From contig NZ_JAPJDO010000001.1 of assembly GCF_026242045.1 (NCBI RefSeq), positions 1 through 64,000 on the forward strand: 64,000 nt of DNA, read 5' to 3'. Below are positions 44,641-55,675 of this stretch, piece by piece. Made by a program: the position numbers and the translations under genes. Below the pieces are notes generated by a model. The model was given only the letters and a program-made list of their open reading frames with translations, was not told where the DNA came from and searched no databases. Within the stretch, counting starts at the first letter, position 1. Every line of letters starts with the position of its first letter. This DNA comes from Mycobacterium pinniadriaticum (GTDB lineage: Bacteria > Actinomycetota > Actinomycetes > Mycobacteriales > Mycobacteriaceae).

Positions 44641-46947
44641 ATGAACCGCAAAAACGTGATCCGCACACTCACGGTGATCGCCGTTGTGCTGCTGCTCGGC
44701 TGGTCGTTCTTCTATTTCAGTGACGACACCCGGGGCTACAAACCCGTCGACACCTCGGTGGCGATGGCGCAGATCAACAGCGACAATGTCAAGAGCGCCC
44801 AGATCGACGACCGGGAACAGCAGCTGCGCCTCGAGCTCAAGAGCGGCAACGGCGACACCGAGAACTCGACCAAGGTCCTCACGAAGTACCCGACCGGGTA
44901 CGCCGTCGACCTGTTCAACGCGCTGAGCGCCAAGAACGTCAAGACCAACACCGTCGTCAACCAGGGCAGCGTCCTGGGCTCACTGCTGGTCTACATGCTG
45001 CCGTTGCTGCTGCTGGTCGGCTTGTTCGTGCTGTTCTCGCGCATGCAGACCGGCGGCCGGATGGGCTTCGGGTTCGGTAAGTCCAAGGCCAAGCAGCTCG
45101 GCAAGGACATGCCCAAGACCACCTTCGCCGACGTCGCCGGCGTCGACGAGGCCGTCGAGGAGCTCTACGAGATCAAGGACTTCCTGCAGAACCCGTCGCG
45201 GTATCAGGCGCTGGGCGCCAAGATCCCCAAGGGCGTGCTGCTCTACGGTCCGCCCGGCACCGGTAAGACGCTGCTGGCCCGCGCCGTGGCTGGTGAGGCC
45301 GGAGTTCCGTTCTTCACGATTTCTGGTTCGGACTTCGTCGAGATGTTCGTCGGTGTCGGCGCCTCCCGGGTGCGCGACATGTTCGAGCAGGCCAAGCAGA
45401 ACAGCCCGTGCATCATCTTCGTCGACGAGATCGACGCCGTCGGCCGCCAGCGCGGCGCCGGCATGGGCGGCGGCCACGACGAGCGCGAGCAGACCCTCAA
45501 CCAGCTCCTCGTCGAGATGGACGGCTTCGGCGACCGGCAGGGCGTCATCCTGATCGCGGCCACCAACCGGCCCGACATCCTCGACCCCGCGTTGCTGCGC
45601 CCGGGCCGCTTCGACCGACAGATCCCGGTCACCAGCCCAGACCTGGCCGGCCGCAAGGCCGTGCTGCGGGTGCATTCGCAGGGCAAGCCGATGGCCCCCG
45701 ATGCCGACCTCGAAGGCCTGGCCAAGCGCACGGTCGGAATGTCCGGCGCCGACCTGGCCAACGTCATCAACGAGGCCGCTCTGCTCACCGCCCGTGAGAA
45801 CGGCACCGTGATCACCGCCGCCGCGCTCGAGGAGGCAGTCGACCGCGTGGTCGGAGGCCCACGCCGCAAGGGCCGCGTGATCAGCGAGCTGGAGAAGAAG
45901 ATCACCGCCTACCACGAGGGCGGCCACACCCTGGCGGCCTGGGCGATGCCCGACATCGAGCCGATCTACAAGGTGACGATCCTGGCCCGCGGCCGCACCG
46001 GCGGTCACGCCGTCTCCGTGCCCGAGGACGACAAGGGCCTGATGACCCGCTCGGAGATGATCGCCCGGCTGGTCTTCGCGATGGGCGGGCGTGCCGCCGA
46101 AGAACTCGTGTTCCGCGAGCCGACCACCGGTGCGGTGTCCGATATCGACCAAGCCACCAAGATCGCCCGAGCCATGGTCACCGAGTACGGCATGAGTGCC
46201 AAGCTGGGTGCGGTCAAGTACGGCACCGAGCACGGTGATCCGTTCCTGGGCCGCACCATGGGCACCCAGTCCGACTACAGCCACGAGGTCGCGCGCGACA
46301 TCGACGACGAGGTCCGCAAGCTCATCGAGGCCGCCCACACCGAGGCGTGGGCGATCCTCACCGAGTACCGCGACGTGCTCGACACCCTGGCCGGTGAGCT
46401 CCTGGAGAAGGAGACCCTGCACCGCAAGGAGCTGGAAGCCATCTTCGGTGAGGTGAAGAAGCGTCCCCGCCTGACGGTGTTCGACGACTTCGGCGGGCGC
46501 ATTCCGTCGGACAAGCCGCCGATCAAGACCCCGGGCGAGTTGGCCATCGAACGCGGTGAGCCGTGGCCCAAGCCGATGCCCGAGCCGGCTTTCAAGAAGG
46601 CGATCGCCCAGGCGACTGCGCAGGCACAGGCCCAGCAGGCCCGGACCGGGAACGGCAACGGGGCGCACACCAGCCCGCAGCCCGTCCATCCCGGCTCGAC
46701 CCAGCCCGACTACGGGGCGCCCGCCGGCTGGCATGCGCCCGGGTGGCCGCCGGGTGGCCCGCCGCCGCAGGGCGGCTACTGGTACCCGCCGCCGCAGCAG
46801 GGGTGGGGGCCGCCGCCCGGGCAGCAGGGTCAGCCGTATCCCCCGTATCAGCCCCAGCCTTCACCGCGTCACGCCGGGCCCTCCGCTGGGCCGCACGAGA
46901 ATCCGGGTGCCGACGGGGGTCGTTCGAAAGCGCCGGACAACAGCTGA
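44641..46947 (+). CDS. ftsH: ATP-dependent zinc metalloprotease FtsH
   Basis: A 768-residue membrane AAA+ protease that removes misassembled membrane proteins. Two helices (about 5-22 and 112-130) flank a periplasmic domain. Walker A GPPGTGKT begins near residue 203, Walker B is [10 protein letters not shown], the second region of homology ends [19 protein letters not shown], and the zinc motif HEGGH starts near residue 425. A Pro/Gly/Gln-rich tail of about 110 residues is typical of mycobacteria. ATG 44641 ([10 protein letters not shown]) is preferred over TTG 44638. It begins the folate-pantothenate gene run. Confidence 0.97.
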   Translation: MNRKNVIRTLTVIAVVLLLGWSFFYFSDDTRGYKPVDTSVAMAQINSDNVKSAQIDDREQQLRLELKSGNGDTENSTKVLTKYPTGYAVDLFNALSAKNVKTNTVVNQGSVLGSLLVYMLPLLLLVGLFVLFSRMQTGGRMGFGFGKSKAKQLGKDMPKTTFADVAGVDEAVEELYEIKDFLQNPSRYQALGAKIPKGVLLYGPPGTGKTLLARAVAGEAGVPFFTISGSDFVEMFVGVGASRVRDMFEQAKQNSPCIIFVDEIDAVGRQRGAGMGGGHDEREQTLNQLLVEMDGFGDRQGVILIAATNRPDILDPALLRPGRFDRQIPVTSPDLAGRKAVLRVHSQGKPMAPDADLEGLAKRTVGMSGADLANVINEAALLTARENGTVITAAALEEAVDRVVGGPRRKGRVISELEKKITAYHEGGHTLAAWAMPDIEPIYKVTILARGRTGGHAVSVPEDDKGLMTRSEMIARLVFAMGGRAAEELVFREPTTGAVSDIDQATKIARAMVTEYGMSAKLGAVKYGTEHGDPFLGRTMGTQSDYSHEVARDIDDEVRKLIEAAHTEAWAILTEYRDVLDTLAGELLEKETLHRKELEAIFGEVKKRPRLTVFDDFGGRIPSDKPPIKTPGELAIERGEPWPKPMPEPAFKKAIAQATAQAQAQQARTGNGNGAHTSPQPVHPGSTQPDYGAPAGWHAPGWPPGGPPPQGGYWYPPPQQGWGPPPGQQGQPYPPYQPQPSPRHAGPSAGPHENPGADGGRSKAPDNS

Positions 46948-46964
46948 TGACGAACGGAGCTTCA

Positions 46965-47567
46965 ATGGTGCAGCCGGATTCGATCACGCTGGACACCCCG
47001 CTGTTCGATCAGCCACGGGCCGAGGCGGCCGTTCGTGAACTGTTGCTGGCCGTCGGGGAGGACCCCGACCGGCATGGTCTGCAGGACACCCCGGCACGCG
47101 TCGCGCGGGCGTTCCGGGAGATGTTCGCCGGTTTGTACACCGACCCCGACGCCGTCCTGGAAACCACGTTCGACGAGCAGCACGACGAATTGGTTCTGGT
47201 CAAACAGATTCCGATGTACTCGACCTGCGAGCACCACCTGGTGGCCTTCCACGGCATGGCGCACGTCGGCTACATCCCCGGTGAGGACGGGCGCATCACC
47301 GGGCTGTCAAAGCTGGCCCGAGTGGTCGATCTCTACGCCAAGCGCCCGCAGGTACAGGAACGGCTGACCGGGCAGATCGCCGACGCGATCATGCGCAAGC
47401 TCAAGCCGCGCGGAGTCATCGTCGTCGTCGAAGCCGAACATCTATGCATGGCGATGCGCGGAGTGCGCAAGCCGGGGGCCGTCACCACGACGTCGGCGGT
47501 GCGCGGACAGTTCAAGACCGACAAGGCATCCCGAGCCGAGGCACTGGAACTCATCTTGCGTAAATGA
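46965..47567 (+). CDS. folE: GTP cyclohydrolase I
   Basis: A 200-residue FolE, making dihydroneopterin triphosphate from GTP, the first step to folate. Zinc ligands are Cys and His in [12 protein letters not shown] and Cys in [11 protein letters not shown] start at ATG 46965 (MVQPDSI) since GGAG lies 6 nt upstream; ATG 46947 would overlap the ftsH stop by 1 nt but has no SD. The gene overlaps folP by 4 nt (ATGA). Confidence 0.97.
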   Translation: MVQPDSITLDTPLFDQPRAEAAVRELLLAVGEDPDRHGLQDTPARVARAFREMFAGLYTDPDAVLETTFDEQHDELVLVKQIPMYSTCEHHLVAFHGMAHVGYIPGEDGRITGLSKLARVVDLYAKRPQVQERLTGQIADAIMRKLKPRGVIVVVEAEHLCMAMRGVRKPGAVTTTSAVRGQFKTDKASRAEALELILRK

Positions 47568-48400
47568 CGCCATCAGGAGGGCCGCGCACGCAGGTGATGG
47601 GGGTTGTCAACGTCACCGACGACTCTTTCTCCGACGGCGGACGCTATCTCGATCCGGCCCGGGCCGTCGAGCACGGCCTCACCCTGGTGAATCAGGGCGC
47701 GGCCATCATCGACGTGGGTGGCGAGTCCACCCGGCCAGGGGCAGTCCGAATCGACGCCGAAGTGGAAGCCGCACGTGTAGTACCCGTCATCAAAGAGCTT
47801 GCTGCCCAAGGCATCACCGTGAGCATTGACACCATGCATGCGGCGGTGGCGGCGGCGGCCCTGGACAGCGGGGCCAGCATCGTCAACGACGTCTCCGGCG
47901 GCAAGGCCGATCCGGCCATGGCCCCACTGGTGGCCGAGGCCAAAGTGCCGTGGGTGTTGATGCACTGGCGTTCGGTTCGCGCCGAGCATCCCCATGAGGT
48001 GCCGGCCTACGACGACGTGGTCGCCGAGGTGCGTGCCGAACTGCTCGCCGGCGTCGACGCCGCTGTCGCCGCCGGGGTCGACCCCGAGAACCTGATCATC
48101 GATCCGGGACTGGGGTTCGCCAAGACCGCACAGCACAACTGGGCCTTGCTGCGCGCGCTACCCGACTTCGTGGCCACCGGAATTCCAGTGCTGGTGGGCG
48201 CATCGCGCAAACGATTCCTGGGGGCCCTGCTGGCCGCCGCCGACGGCACCGTTCGCGCACCGGACGGGCGGGAGATCGCCACCGCGGTCATCTCGGCACT
48301 GGCCGCCCACCGCGGGGTGTGGGGAGTGCGGGTGCACGACGTGCAGGCCAGCGTCGACGCGCTGAGAGTGCTACAAGCCTGGGAGGATGCCGATGGCTGA
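47564..48400 (+). CDS. folP: dihydropteroate synthase
   Basis: A 278-residue TIM-barrel enzyme joining p-aminobenzoate to 6-hydroxymethyl-dihydropterin pyrophosphate; it is the sulfonamide target. Key motifs: [35 protein letters not shown] and GASRKRFLG. It matches FolP1 (Rv3608c). It starts within the folE stop and its end overlaps the folB start, indicating tight translational coupling. Confidence 0.97.
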   Translation: MTPSGGPRTQVMGVVNVTDDSFSDGGRYLDPARAVEHGLTLVNQGAAIIDVGGESTRPGAVRIDAEVEAARVVPVIKELAAQGITVSIDTMHAAVAAAALDSGASIVNDVSGGKADPAMAPLVAEAKVPWVLMHWRSVRAEHPHEVPAYDDVVAEVRAELLAGVDAAVAAGVDPENLIIDPGLGFAKTAQHNWALLRALPDFVATGIPVLVGASRKRFLGALLAAADGTVRAPDGREIATAVISALAAHRGVWGVRVHDVQASVDALRVLQAWEDADG

Positions 48401-48794
48401 TCGCATCGAACTGCGCGGCCTGACCGTCCGCGGCAACCACGGCGTTTTCGACCACGAACGTCGCGACGGGCAGGATTTCATCGTGGACATCACGGTGTGG
48501 ATCGACCTGGCGGCCGCAGCGGCCAGCGATAACCTCGCCGACACCTACGATTACGGCACGCTGGCCCAGCGCGCCGCCGCCATCGTCGGCGGGCCGGCCC
48601 GCAACCTGATCGAGACGGTGGCCGGCGAGATCGCCGAGGATGTGATGACCGACCCGCGGGTGCACGCCGTCGAAGTTGTGGTGCACAAGCCCAACGCGCC
48701 GATCCCGTTGACGTTCAACGATGTTGCGGTCGTAGCGCGCCGTTCCCGGCGCGGGGGGCGGGGCCAGATCGTTCCCCTCGGGGGTGGCGCATGA
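48393..48794 (+). CDS. folB: dihydroneopterin aldolase
   Basis: A 133-residue FolB that cleaves dihydroneopterin to 6-hydroxymethyl-dihydropterin and glycolaldehyde. It shows the N-terminal [13 protein letters not shown] and the conserved VHKPNAPIP with catalytic Lys. ATG 48393 (MADRIELRG) is chosen since GGGAGG lies 6 nt upstream; ATG 48387 would touch it. It overlaps folP and folK. Confidence 0.96.
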   Translation: MADRIELRGLTVRGNHGVFDHERRDGQDFIVDITVWIDLAAAAASDNLADTYDYGTLAQRAAAIVGGPARNLIETVAGEIAEDVMTDPRVHAVEVVVHKPNAPIPLTFNDVAVVARRSRRGGRGQIVPLGGGA

Positions 48795-49357
48795 CGCGGG
48801 TGGTGCTTTCGATCGGCTCCAATCTGGGCGACCGGATGGCTCGCCTGCAGGCCGCTGTCGACGGGCTCGGCGACTCGGTGCGCGCGCTGTCGCCGGTGTA
48901 CGAGACCGACGCCTGGGGTGGTATCGAGCAGGGGCCGTTCCTCAACGCCGTCGTCGTCGCCGACGACACGGGTGCCGACGGCCACGAATGGCTGCGACGC
49001 GCGCAGGCGCTGGAGAACGCCAACGACCGCGTCCGAGAGCAGAAGTGGGGACCGCGCACCCTCGACGTCGACCTCGTCTGCTGCTACGAGACGTCACCGG
49101 ACGGTGACTCCGAAGTCTTCTCGCTCGACGAGGGCCTCACGCTGCCGCATCCGCTGGCGCACCTGCGTGCCTTCGTCATGATCCCCTGGCTGGCGGTCGA
49201 CCCCGACGCCGAACTCACCGTAGCCGGCGAACGTCAGCGCGTCGATCGCCTGCTGTCCGAACTGGAACCGGTCGACCGCGACGGGGTCCGGCTGACCGGC
49301 CTGCTGCTGCGGCTCGGGGACGACCTACATCCGGATGGCCCGGAGTCAGGGGCCTGA
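48791..49357 (+). CDS. folK: 2-amino-4-hydroxy-6-hydroxymethyldihydropteridine diphosphokinase
   Basis: A 188-residue HPPK that pyrophosphorylates 6-hydroxymethyl-dihydropterin with ATP. It has SIGSNLGDR at the N-terminus, GPFLNAVV and the signature [13 protein letters not shown] with two Mg-binding Asp. Its ATG overlaps the folB stop (ATGA) and its stop shares one base with the next gene. Confidence 0.96.
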   Translation: MTRVVLSIGSNLGDRMARLQAAVDGLGDSVRALSPVYETDAWGGIEQGPFLNAVVVADDTGADGHEWLRRAQALENANDRVREQKWGPRTLDVDLVCCYETSPDGDSEVFSLDEGLTLPHPLAHLRAFVMIPWLAVDPDAELTVAGERQRVDRLLSELEPVDRDGVRLTGLLLRLGDDLHPDGPESGA

Positions 49358-49833
49358 TGGGGCCGACACGCAAACGCGACCTCACCGCCGCGGCCGTCGG
49401 TGTCGCGATCCTGGCCTACTTGTCGGTGCACGTGCTGTACCACTACTTTCCGCCGATCACCGGGTGGACGGGGCTGTCACTACTGGCCGTCGCCGGCCTC
49501 GAGGCCGGGTGGGCGGTGTCGGTACGGGCCAAGATCCGCGATGGACAGATCGGAGTCGGTGGTGGTCGGCTGCACCCGTTGACGGTGGCCCGCAGTGTGG
49601 TGATCGCCAAGGCCTCGGCGTGGGTCGGGGCACTGATGCTGGGCTGGTGGATCGGCGTACTGATCTATCTCTTGCCCCGCCGGGGCGAGCTGAGGGTGGC
49701 CGGGGCCGACACCCCGGGAGCCGTCATCGCCGCGCTCAGTGCGCTGGCCCTGGTGGTCGCGGCGCTGTGGCTCCAACATTGCTGCAAGTCGCCCGGCGAA
49801 CCGACCGACGACCCCGACGCCGCCCCGGAGTAG
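49357..49833 (+). CDS. DUF3180 membrane protein (Rv3605c-like)
   Basis: A 158-residue protein with four predicted helices (about 10-30, 38-57, 87-107, 121-141), DUF3180 family, always found after folK in actinobacteria as far as I recall. It shares one base with the folK stop. No catalytic motif is visible. A role in folate or pteridine transport or envelope function is guesswork. Confidence 0.85.
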   Translation: MGPTRKRDLTAAAVGVAILAYLSVHVLYHYFPPITGWTGLSLLAVAGLEAGWAVSVRAKIRDGQIGVGGGRLHPLTVARSVVIAKASAWVGALMLGWWIGVLIYLLPRRGELRVAGADTPGAVIAALSALALVVAALWLQHCCKSPGEPTDDPDAAPE

Positions 49834-49899
49834 GCCCGGACGGCGAATCGCCGCAGCTCGACGACACGCGGACGGACGTCGCGCGGGTACAGTCAGCCC

Positions 49900-51192
49900 A
49901 TGACCGTTCTGTCCCGCGGCGCCAAGAAACGGCGCGGCGGCCGCAGGCCGGGTTGGCTGCTCTTGACGGTGTTGCTGGTCCTAGCCATTGCGGCCAGTTC
50001 CGCCTTGGTCTTCACCAACCGTACCGAGTTGCTCAAGCTGGCGGTCATCCTGTCGCTGTGGGCGGCCGTGATCGGGGCCTTCGTCTCGGTCATGTACCGC
50101 AGGCAAAGCGATATCGACGCGGCCCGGGCGCGCGATCTGAAATTGGTCTACGACTTGCAGCTCGACCGGGAGATCTCGGCGCGGCGCGAATACGAGCTGA
50201 GCGTCGAATCACACCTGCGCCGCGAGCTCGCCTCCGAGCTGCGCGCGCAGTCCGCCGACGAGGTCGCCGCGCTGCGCTCTGAGTTGGCCGCGCTGCGGGC
50301 GAACCTGGAAATTCTCTTCGACGCCGACCTGGGCGACCGGCCCGCACTCGAGGGTGATCGCGCCGGCGACTGGACCCGCGACACCGCGACCCTGCCACCC
50401 GTGCCAGGGCGGGTCCAGAGCAGCCGCATCACGCCGGTGCGGCCGGAAGACACCGGCAGTCGCACCGCCGAGAACCCGATCATCGACGTGCCGGAAGAAC
50501 CCTTGGTTCCGTCGCCGCCCCAGCAACCGTATGCCCCGCCGCCGCCGCGCCGCCGCGCCGAGCCCGAGTCGCCGGAGAACCGCCACCGCGGGTCGCATCG
50601 ACGGCCACCCGAAAACGGCGAGCAGCCCGCCCCGCCGGTCGATCGACCGTTCGCACCGCCCCCGCCGTCACGTCCGGAACCGCAATCCGACGCCGCCGTC
50701 GCGGCGGCGGCCTTGGCCGCAGAGCCTCCCGCATCCGACGCGGCGCGCTGGCGGCCAATGGAAGGCGAGGGCCAATGGCTGCCGCCGGGCGCGCAGGGCA
50801 GCAACTGGGCCGCGCCCGCCGACAGCGGCATCGGCACTCCACCGGCCGCGCCGCCGTTCCCGTCCGCGGAGGAGCCGCCGCGCGGCCGGCACTGGACCCC
50901 GCCGCAGGACGCGACCTCCACGACCGAACCGGAATCCCAGCCGCGGCCTGAGCCGGTCATGCACCGACCGCCCGAACCCATGGCGCCACGCGCTCGCCAT
51001 TCGGTCGAGGGATCCGCTCAACCGGCCATGTCAACGCCCCCGCCCGCTCGGCATCGCGGCACCGAGGAGGAGTCGCCGGCCGAGCGTCGCGACGCTCAAC
51101 ACACCGGTGGCCAGTCGGTCGCCGACCTGCTGGCCCGATTGCAGGCCAACGGCACCACCGGCGGTGGCCGCCGGCGCCGACGCGAGGACTGA
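49900..51192 (+). CDS. membrane protein with coiled-coil and Pro-rich tail (Rv3604c-like)
   Basis: A 430-residue protein: basic N-terminus (KKRRGGRRPG), two helices (about 18-39, 45-65), then a charged alpha-helical region (about 70-145, heptad-like ELRAQSADEVAALRSELAALRANLEIL), and a long Pro/Arg-rich disordered cytoplasmic tail. It resembles M. tuberculosis Rv3604c. No enzyme motif is present; the layout suggests a scaffold or envelope-linked protein. It lies 66 bp after the DUF3180 gene. Confidence 0.85.
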   Translation: MTVLSRGAKKRRGGRRPGWLLLTVLLVLAIAASSALVFTNRTELLKLAVILSLWAAVIGAFVSVMYRRQSDIDAARARDLKLVYDLQLDREISARREYELSVESHLRRELASELRAQSADEVAALRSELAALRANLEILFDADLGDRPALEGDRAGDWTRDTATLPPVPGRVQSSRITPVRPEDTGSRTAENPIIDVPEEPLVPSPPQQPYAPPPPRRRAEPESPENRHRGSHRRPPENGEQPAPPVDRPFAPPPPSRPEPQSDAAVAAAALAAEPPASDAARWRPMEGEGQWLPPGAQGSNWAAPADSGIGTPPAAPPFPSAEEPPRGRHWTPPQDATSTTEPESQPRPEPVMHRPPEPMAPRARHSVEGSAQPAMSTPPPARHRGTEEESPAERRDAQHTGGQSVADLLARLQANGTTGGGRRRRRED

Positions 51193-51279
51193 CCGAGCCG
51201 GGTTAGAGTTGTCGAGACCGTCCGGTACCCGACTCAGGACCGGAACGAACACACTCATGACGTCAGCGAGGTCGTCGAC

Positions 51280-52215
51280 GTGGGGACCCCCAGCGGCTTA
51301 CGCCCGGCCCGGCTCAAGGTCGGCATCGTCTCGGCCGGCCGCGTCGGTACCGCGCTCGGCGTGGCGTTGGAGCGCGCCGAGCATGTGGTGGTGGCATGCA
51401 GCGCGATCTCGTCGGCATCGCGTCGGCTTGCCGAACGGCGGCTTCCCGACACCGAGATCCTGCCGGTGCCCGACGTCGCCGACAGGTCCGAGTTGCTGCT
51501 GCTGACTGTGCCGGACGCCGAGCTACCCGGGCTCATCAACGGCCTCGCCGCGACCGGGGCGGTGCGACGGGGAACGATCGTCGTGCACACCTCGGGAGCC
51601 AACGGGGTCGCGATCCTGACCCCGCTGACCGAGCAGGGCTGCGTTCCGCTGGCCATCCATCCGGCGATGACCTTCACCGGCGCCGACGAGGACATCGCCC
51701 GGCTGTCCGACAGCTGCTTCGGCGTCACCGCCGCCGACGAGATCGGCTACGCCATCGCCCAGGCACTGGTGCTGGAGATCGGTGGCGAGCCGTTCGGGGT
51801 CCGTGAAGAGGCGCGAACGCTCTATCACGCGGCCCTGGCGCACGCCAGCAACCACATCGTCACCGTGGTCGCCGACGCGCTCGATGCACTGCGCGCGGCG
51901 CTGGCCGGGCAAGAGCTGCTCGGCCAGGAACTCGTTGTCGACGCCCCCGGCGGCTTGGCGGAGCGGATCATCGGTCCGCTCGCCCGGGCCGCTCTGGAGA
52001 ACACCCTGCAACGCGGACAGGCGGCGTTGACCGGACCGGTGGCGCGCGGCGACGCGGCAGCCGTCGGTGGCCATCTCACTGCCCTCGATCAAGTGGATTC
52101 CGAACTTGCGCAAGCCTATTGCGCGAACTCGCTGCGTACCGCACAGCGGGCGCACGCTCCCGAGGAGGTTTTTGAGGTGTTGGCCGACTGGTCAGGGCAA
52201 GGACGGCGGCGATGA
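51280..52215 (+). CDS. Rossmann-like/DUF2520 protein, candidate ketopantoate reductase-like enzyme (Rv3603c-like)
   Basis: A 311-residue protein with an N-terminal NAD(P)-binding fold ([18 protein letters not shown], GxGxxG-like with Ser for the first Gly) and a C-terminal helical DUF2520 domain ([25 protein letters not shown]), the layout of 6-phosphogluconate-dehydrogenase-like reductases. The conserved Lys of typical ketopantoate reductases is not obvious. It overlaps panC by 4 nt (ATGA), so a step in pantothenate synthesis is likely but unproven. The GTG at 51280 is the only plausible start. Confidence 0.82.
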   Translation: MGTPSGLRPARLKVGIVSAGRVGTALGVALERAEHVVVACSAISSASRRLAERRLPDTEILPVPDVADRSELLLLTVPDAELPGLINGLAATGAVRRGTIVVHTSGANGVAILTPLTEQGCVPLAIHPAMTFTGADEDIARLSDSCFGVTAADEIGYAIAQALVLEIGGEPFGVREEARTLYHAALAHASNHIVTVVADALDALRAALAGQELLGQELVVDAPGGLAERIIGPLARAALENTLQRGQAALTGPVARGDAAAVGGHLTALDQVDSELAQAYCANSLRTAQRAHAPEEVFEVLADWSGQGRRR

Positions 52216-53141
52216 GCAACGACCCGCAGTTCGCGGCCGGACAGCTCAACGTGTATCCGACCCCCAAGGCGGTGTCCGCCGTCACCCGTGCCCTGCGGCA
52301 CACCGGGCGGCGGATCATGCTGGTGCCGACCATGGGTGCGCTGCACGACGGTCACCTGGCGCTGGTCCGTGCTGCCAAGCGAGTGCCCGGCGCGGTGGTC
52401 GTGGTGTCGATCTTCGTCAATCCGTTGCAGTTCGGGCCCAGCGAGGACCTCGACGCCTACCCGCGAACCCTGGACTCCGACCTCGAACTGTTGACTGACG
52501 AAGGTGTCGAGGTGGTGTTCGCCCCGACTGTGTCGGCGATGTATCCCGACGGCCCCCGCACCACGGTGCATCCAGGTCCGTTGGGCGCACAGCTGGAAGG
52601 CGCCTCGCGGCCGGAACACTTCGCCGGCATGTTGACCGTCGTGCTGAAGCTGCTTCAGATCGTCCGACCGGATCGGGCGTTCTTCGGCGAGAAGGACTAT
52701 CAGCAGCTGATCCTGATCCGCCAGATGGTCGATGACCTCAACGTCGACGTGCGCGTCGTGGGTGTGCCGATCGTGCGCGAGTCCGACGGCCTGGCGTTGT
52801 CTTCGCGCAACCGCTACCTCAATCCCGAAGAACGCGAACAAGCGGGCGCACTGTCCTCGGCGCTGCTGGCCGGCATGTACGGCGCTTCCGGCGGGGCCGG
52901 TTCAGCTCTGGATGCCGCCCGCGCGGTCCTCGACGAGGTGCCGGCCATCGGGGTCGACTACCTGGAAGTGCGCGGGCCCCAATTGGAGCCCGCACCCGCA
53001 TATGGTCCGGCACGCCTGCTGGTCGCCGCCCGCCTCGGTGCCACCCGGCTGCTGGACAACATCGCCGTCGACCTGTCGACCGATACCGCTCCGCCCGGGG
53101 TCGGCAACGGTGAACACCACGAAATAACTTGGAGAAATTGA
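52212..53141 (+). CDS. panC: pantothenate synthetase
   Basis: A 309-residue PanC condensing pantoate with beta-alanine via pantoyl-adenylate. The nucleotide-binding HIGH-type motif is in [19 protein letters not shown]-like region GLALSSRN, with [10 protein letters not shown] and [13 protein letters not shown] also conserved. It overlaps the upstream DUF2520 gene and shares one base with panD. Confidence 0.97.
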   Translation: MSNDPQFAAGQLNVYPTPKAVSAVTRALRHTGRRIMLVPTMGALHDGHLALVRAAKRVPGAVVVVSIFVNPLQFGPSEDLDAYPRTLDSDLELLTDEGVEVVFAPTVSAMYPDGPRTTVHPGPLGAQLEGASRPEHFAGMLTVVLKLLQIVRPDRAFFGEKDYQQLILIRQMVDDLNVDVRVVGVPIVRESDGLALSSRNRYLNPEEREQAGALSSALLAGMYGASGGAGSALDAARAVLDEVPAIGVDYLEVRGPQLEPAPAYGPARLLVAARLGATRLLDNIAVDLSTDTAPPGVGNGEHHEITWRN

Positions 53142-53557
53142 TGTTCCGGACGATGTTGAAGTCCAAGATCCACCGCGCGACGGTGACGCACGCCGACCTG
53201 CACTACGTCGGCTCGGTGACCATCGACGCGGATCTGATGGACGCCGCCGACCTGATCGAGGGTGAGCAGGTGACGATCGTCGACATCGACAACGGTGCGC
53301 GGCTGGAAACCTACGTGATCGCTGGGCACCGGGGCTCCGGGACGATCGGAATCAACGGCGCTGCAGCACATCTGGTTCACCCCGGTGATCTGGTGATTGT
53401 GATCGCGTACGGCGTGATGGACGACGCCGAGGCACGGGCCTACCGACCGCGGGTGGTTTTCGTCGATGCCGATAACCAACAGATCGACCTTGGTGACGAT
53501 CCGGCACACGTGCCCGACGATGTCGCCGGCCTGATCTCACCGCGGGCGGCGGGGTAA
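53141..53557 (+). CDS. panD: aspartate 1-decarboxylase
   Basis: A 138-residue pyruvoyl enzyme making beta-alanine from aspartate; it is the target of pyrazinoic acid in mycobacteria. The proenzyme cleaves between Gly24 and Ser25 (HYVGSVTID) to form the pyruvoyl group. Other active-site parts are Lys in MLKSKIH and Arg in YRPRVVFVD. The ATG shares one base with the panC stop and GGAG lies 6 nt upstream. Confidence 0.97.
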   Translation: MFRTMLKSKIHRATVTHADLHYVGSVTIDADLMDAADLIEGEQVTIVDIDNGARLETYVIAGHRGSGTIGINGAAAHLVHPGDLVIVIAYGVMDDAEARAYRPRVVFVDADNQQIDLGDDPAHVPDDVAGLISPRAAG

Positions 53558-53559
53558 TC

Positions 53560-54375
53560 GTGCTGCTGGCCATCGACGTTCGCAACACTCACACTGTCGT
53601 GGGGTTGATCTCAGGTTCGGGGGATCACGCGAAGGTGTCTCAGCAGTGGCGGATCCGCACCGAATCGGAAGTGACAGCCGACGAGCTTGCGTTGACCATC
53701 GAGGGACTGATCGGCGATGACTCCGAGCGCCTCACCGGCGCCACCGGGCTGTCCACCGTCCCCTCGGTCATGCACGAGGTCCGGGTGATGCTCGACCAGT
53801 ACTGGCCGGCGGTGCCGCACGTGCTCATCGAACCCGGTGTGCGCACCGGGATCCCGCTGCTCGTGGACAACCCGAAGGAGGTCGGCGCCGACCGGATCGT
53901 CAACTGCCTGGCGGCTTACGCCAAGTTCTCCTCGCCCGCGATCGTGGTGGACTTCGGCTCGTCGATCTGTGTCGACGTGGTCTCGGCGAAGGGTGAATTC
54001 CTCGGCGGGGCGATAGCTCCCGGTGTCCAAGTATCCTCAGATGCAGCGGCGGCACGATCGGCGGCGTTGCGCCGAGTGGAGCTCACCAGGCCGCGTTCGG
54101 TGATCGGCAAGAACACCGTGGAGTGCATGCAGGCTGGTGCGCTGTTCGGATTCGCCGGCTTGGTGGACGGGTTGGTGAACCGGATCCGGGAGGATGTCGA
54201 CGGATTCGCCGGCTCCGATGTCGCGGTGGTCGCCACTGGCCACACCGCCCCGCTGATGCTGCCCGATCTGCATACCGTGCAGCATTACGATCAGCACCTC
54301 ACGCTCGACGGGTTGCGGATGGTTTACGAGCGCAACCGCGACAATCAGCGAGGCCGGATCAAGTCCGCGCGCTAG
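53560..54375 (+). CDS. coaX: type III pantothenate kinase
   Basis: A 271-residue CoaX of the ASKHA fold: phosphate loop [22 protein letters not shown], catalytic region [13 protein letters not shown] and ATGHTAPL. Mycobacteria also have CoaA, and CoaX has been reported as non-essential or inactive in M. tuberculosis. It starts with GTG 2 bp after panD, finishing the fol-pan series, and overlaps the convergent PLP gene by 4 bp. Confidence 0.95.
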   Translation: MLLAIDVRNTHTVVGLISGSGDHAKVSQQWRIRTESEVTADELALTIEGLIGDDSERLTGATGLSTVPSVMHEVRVMLDQYWPAVPHVLIEPGVRTGIPLLVDNPKEVGADRIVNCLAAYAKFSSPAIVVDFGSSICVDVVSAKGEFLGGAIAPGVQVSSDAAAARSAALRRVELTRPRSVIGKNTVECMQAGALFGFAGLVDGLVNRIREDVDGFAGSDVAVVATGHTAPLMLPDLHTVQHYDQHLTLDGLRMVYERNRDNQRGRIKSAR

Positions 54376-55652
54376 AAAAAGGTGCGGATCAAGGTGACCA
54401 CCCGGCCTTGGTTATCGAGCTCCGGGATCAGCTGCCACTTGTCGAACACCGTGCACGGGTGCGACACCCCGAACGCGATCCAGCTGCCGACCTCGACCTT
54501 GGCTTCGGCGGTCGGTGACACCCTCAGAAACGCGTGCTGGTCGTTGAGCTTGACCACCTGACACCCGGTCAACCCGTCGTCCGTCCAGCCCGATGGCCGG
54601 TGAAGCCGTTGCGGCACAGGAAGATCCTGGTCGAATGACACGTCGCGGCGGCCCATCGTCAGCAGGGCCAGCCCGGGCTCGGGGCGCGAGCACACCTGGG
54701 CCCACACCTGTATCGCCGCCACGAACCCGCCGGGCGGGGCACCCGGCCGGGTCAGCGGTGACGTCCGCAGGTACAGCCCGTCGTCGTGGGTCAGATACGC
54801 GCCGCTGCGCAGGATGGTGCGCCAGTCGCCGGTCAGCGTCTGCGCCACCAGGTCGAAATGCGTGCTCCCGCCGGCGGTCACCACGAGATCGGGAACCTCG
54901 CATAGTGGCGCGAGGCGGATGGCGGCCGCGCGCAGCCACTCCAGGTAGTCCCGGACGGAGTCGATACCCGCGGCCGACACGTTGTGGCCCAGCGACGCCT
55001 CGTAGCCGGCCACCCCGACCAGGCGAAGTCGTGGGCTTGCCACCACCGCTGCCGCCACCGCGTCGGCGGTGGGGTTGTCCCGGCAGCCGGTGCGGGTGCC
55101 TGCCGCGCCGAGTTCGACGCAGACGTCGACCGGACGTCGGGCGCCGGCGGCCTGCAACGCCTCGGTCATCAAAGCCACCCCGCGGATGGAGTCCACCCAG
55201 CAGATCAGCCGGAAATCGGGGTCGTCGTCGAGTTCGCGGGCCAGCCACGCCAGCCCCGCCGAGTCGACCAGTTCGTTGGCCAGCACCACCTCCCGCACCC
55301 CGAATGCCCGGTAGGTGCGCAGCTGACTGATCGTGGCGACCGTGACCGCGCACGCTCCGGCGTCGAACTGCCTGGCCAGCAGTTGCGGGGCCATGTGGGT
55401 CTTGCCGTGCGGGGCCAACTCGACACCGTGGCGCGTGCACCAGCCGGCCATCGTCGACAGGTTGTGGCGCAGCGCCTCGGCGGATAGGACGCATACCGGC
55501 CCCAGCGGGCCGGCGGCGAACAGCTCGGGCTCGTCGGCGCAGATCTGTGCGGGCGTGCGGCCCGCCCACTCGGGGGGCAGGCCCTTGAATCGCCAGTCCA
55601 CCCGTTCGTCGGCCAGGGCTGCCACCGCGGCCGGGTTGAGCAGCGATGTCAT
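54372..55652 (-). CDS. PLP-dependent D-threonine aldolase/D-serine dehydratase-like protein
   Basis: A 426-residue fold-type III PLP enzyme. The N-terminal alanine-racemase-like barrel has the Schiff-base Lys in [10 protein letters not shown] (about residue 84). The C-terminal beta domain has the paired metal ligands His and Cys in [17 protein letters not shown], as in D-threonine aldolases and eukaryotic-type D-serine dehydratases. It cleaves or deaminates a D-beta-hydroxy-amino acid. It diverges from lysS with 23 bp between starts. I do not recall it in the M. tuberculosis locus. Confidence 0.87.
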   Translation of the reverse strand: MTSLLNPAAVAALADERVDWRFKGLPPEWAGRTPAQICADEPELFAAGPLGPVCVLSAEALRHNLSTMAGWCTRHGVELAPHGKTHMAPQLLARQFDAGACAVTVATISQLRTYRAFGVREVVLANELVDSAGLAWLARELDDDPDFRLICWVDSIRGVALMTEALQAAGARRPVDVCVELGAAGTRTGCRDNPTADAVAAAVVASPRLRLVGVAGYEASLGHNVSAAGIDSVRDYLEWLRAAAIRLAPLCEVPDLVVTAGGSTHFDLVAQTLTGDWRTILRSGAYLTHDDGLYLRTSPLTRPGAPPGGFVAAIQVWAQVCSRPEPGLALLTMGRRDVSFDQDLPVPQRLHRPSGWTDDGLTGCQVVKLNDQHAFLRVSPTAEAKVEVGSWIAFGVSHPCTVFDKWQLIPELDNQGRVVTLIRTFF

Positions 55653-55675
55653 GACCTCATTTAAGCTGGCACGTC

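Noticed and set aside
44980..46734. Leftward 584-codon frame opposite ftsH
   Set aside because: Antisense shadow of a highly conserved protease gene.
46563..47567. Longer folE start inside ftsH
   Set aside because: The first 128 codons are the ftsH tail in another frame; GTP cyclohydrolase begins at 46965 or 46947.
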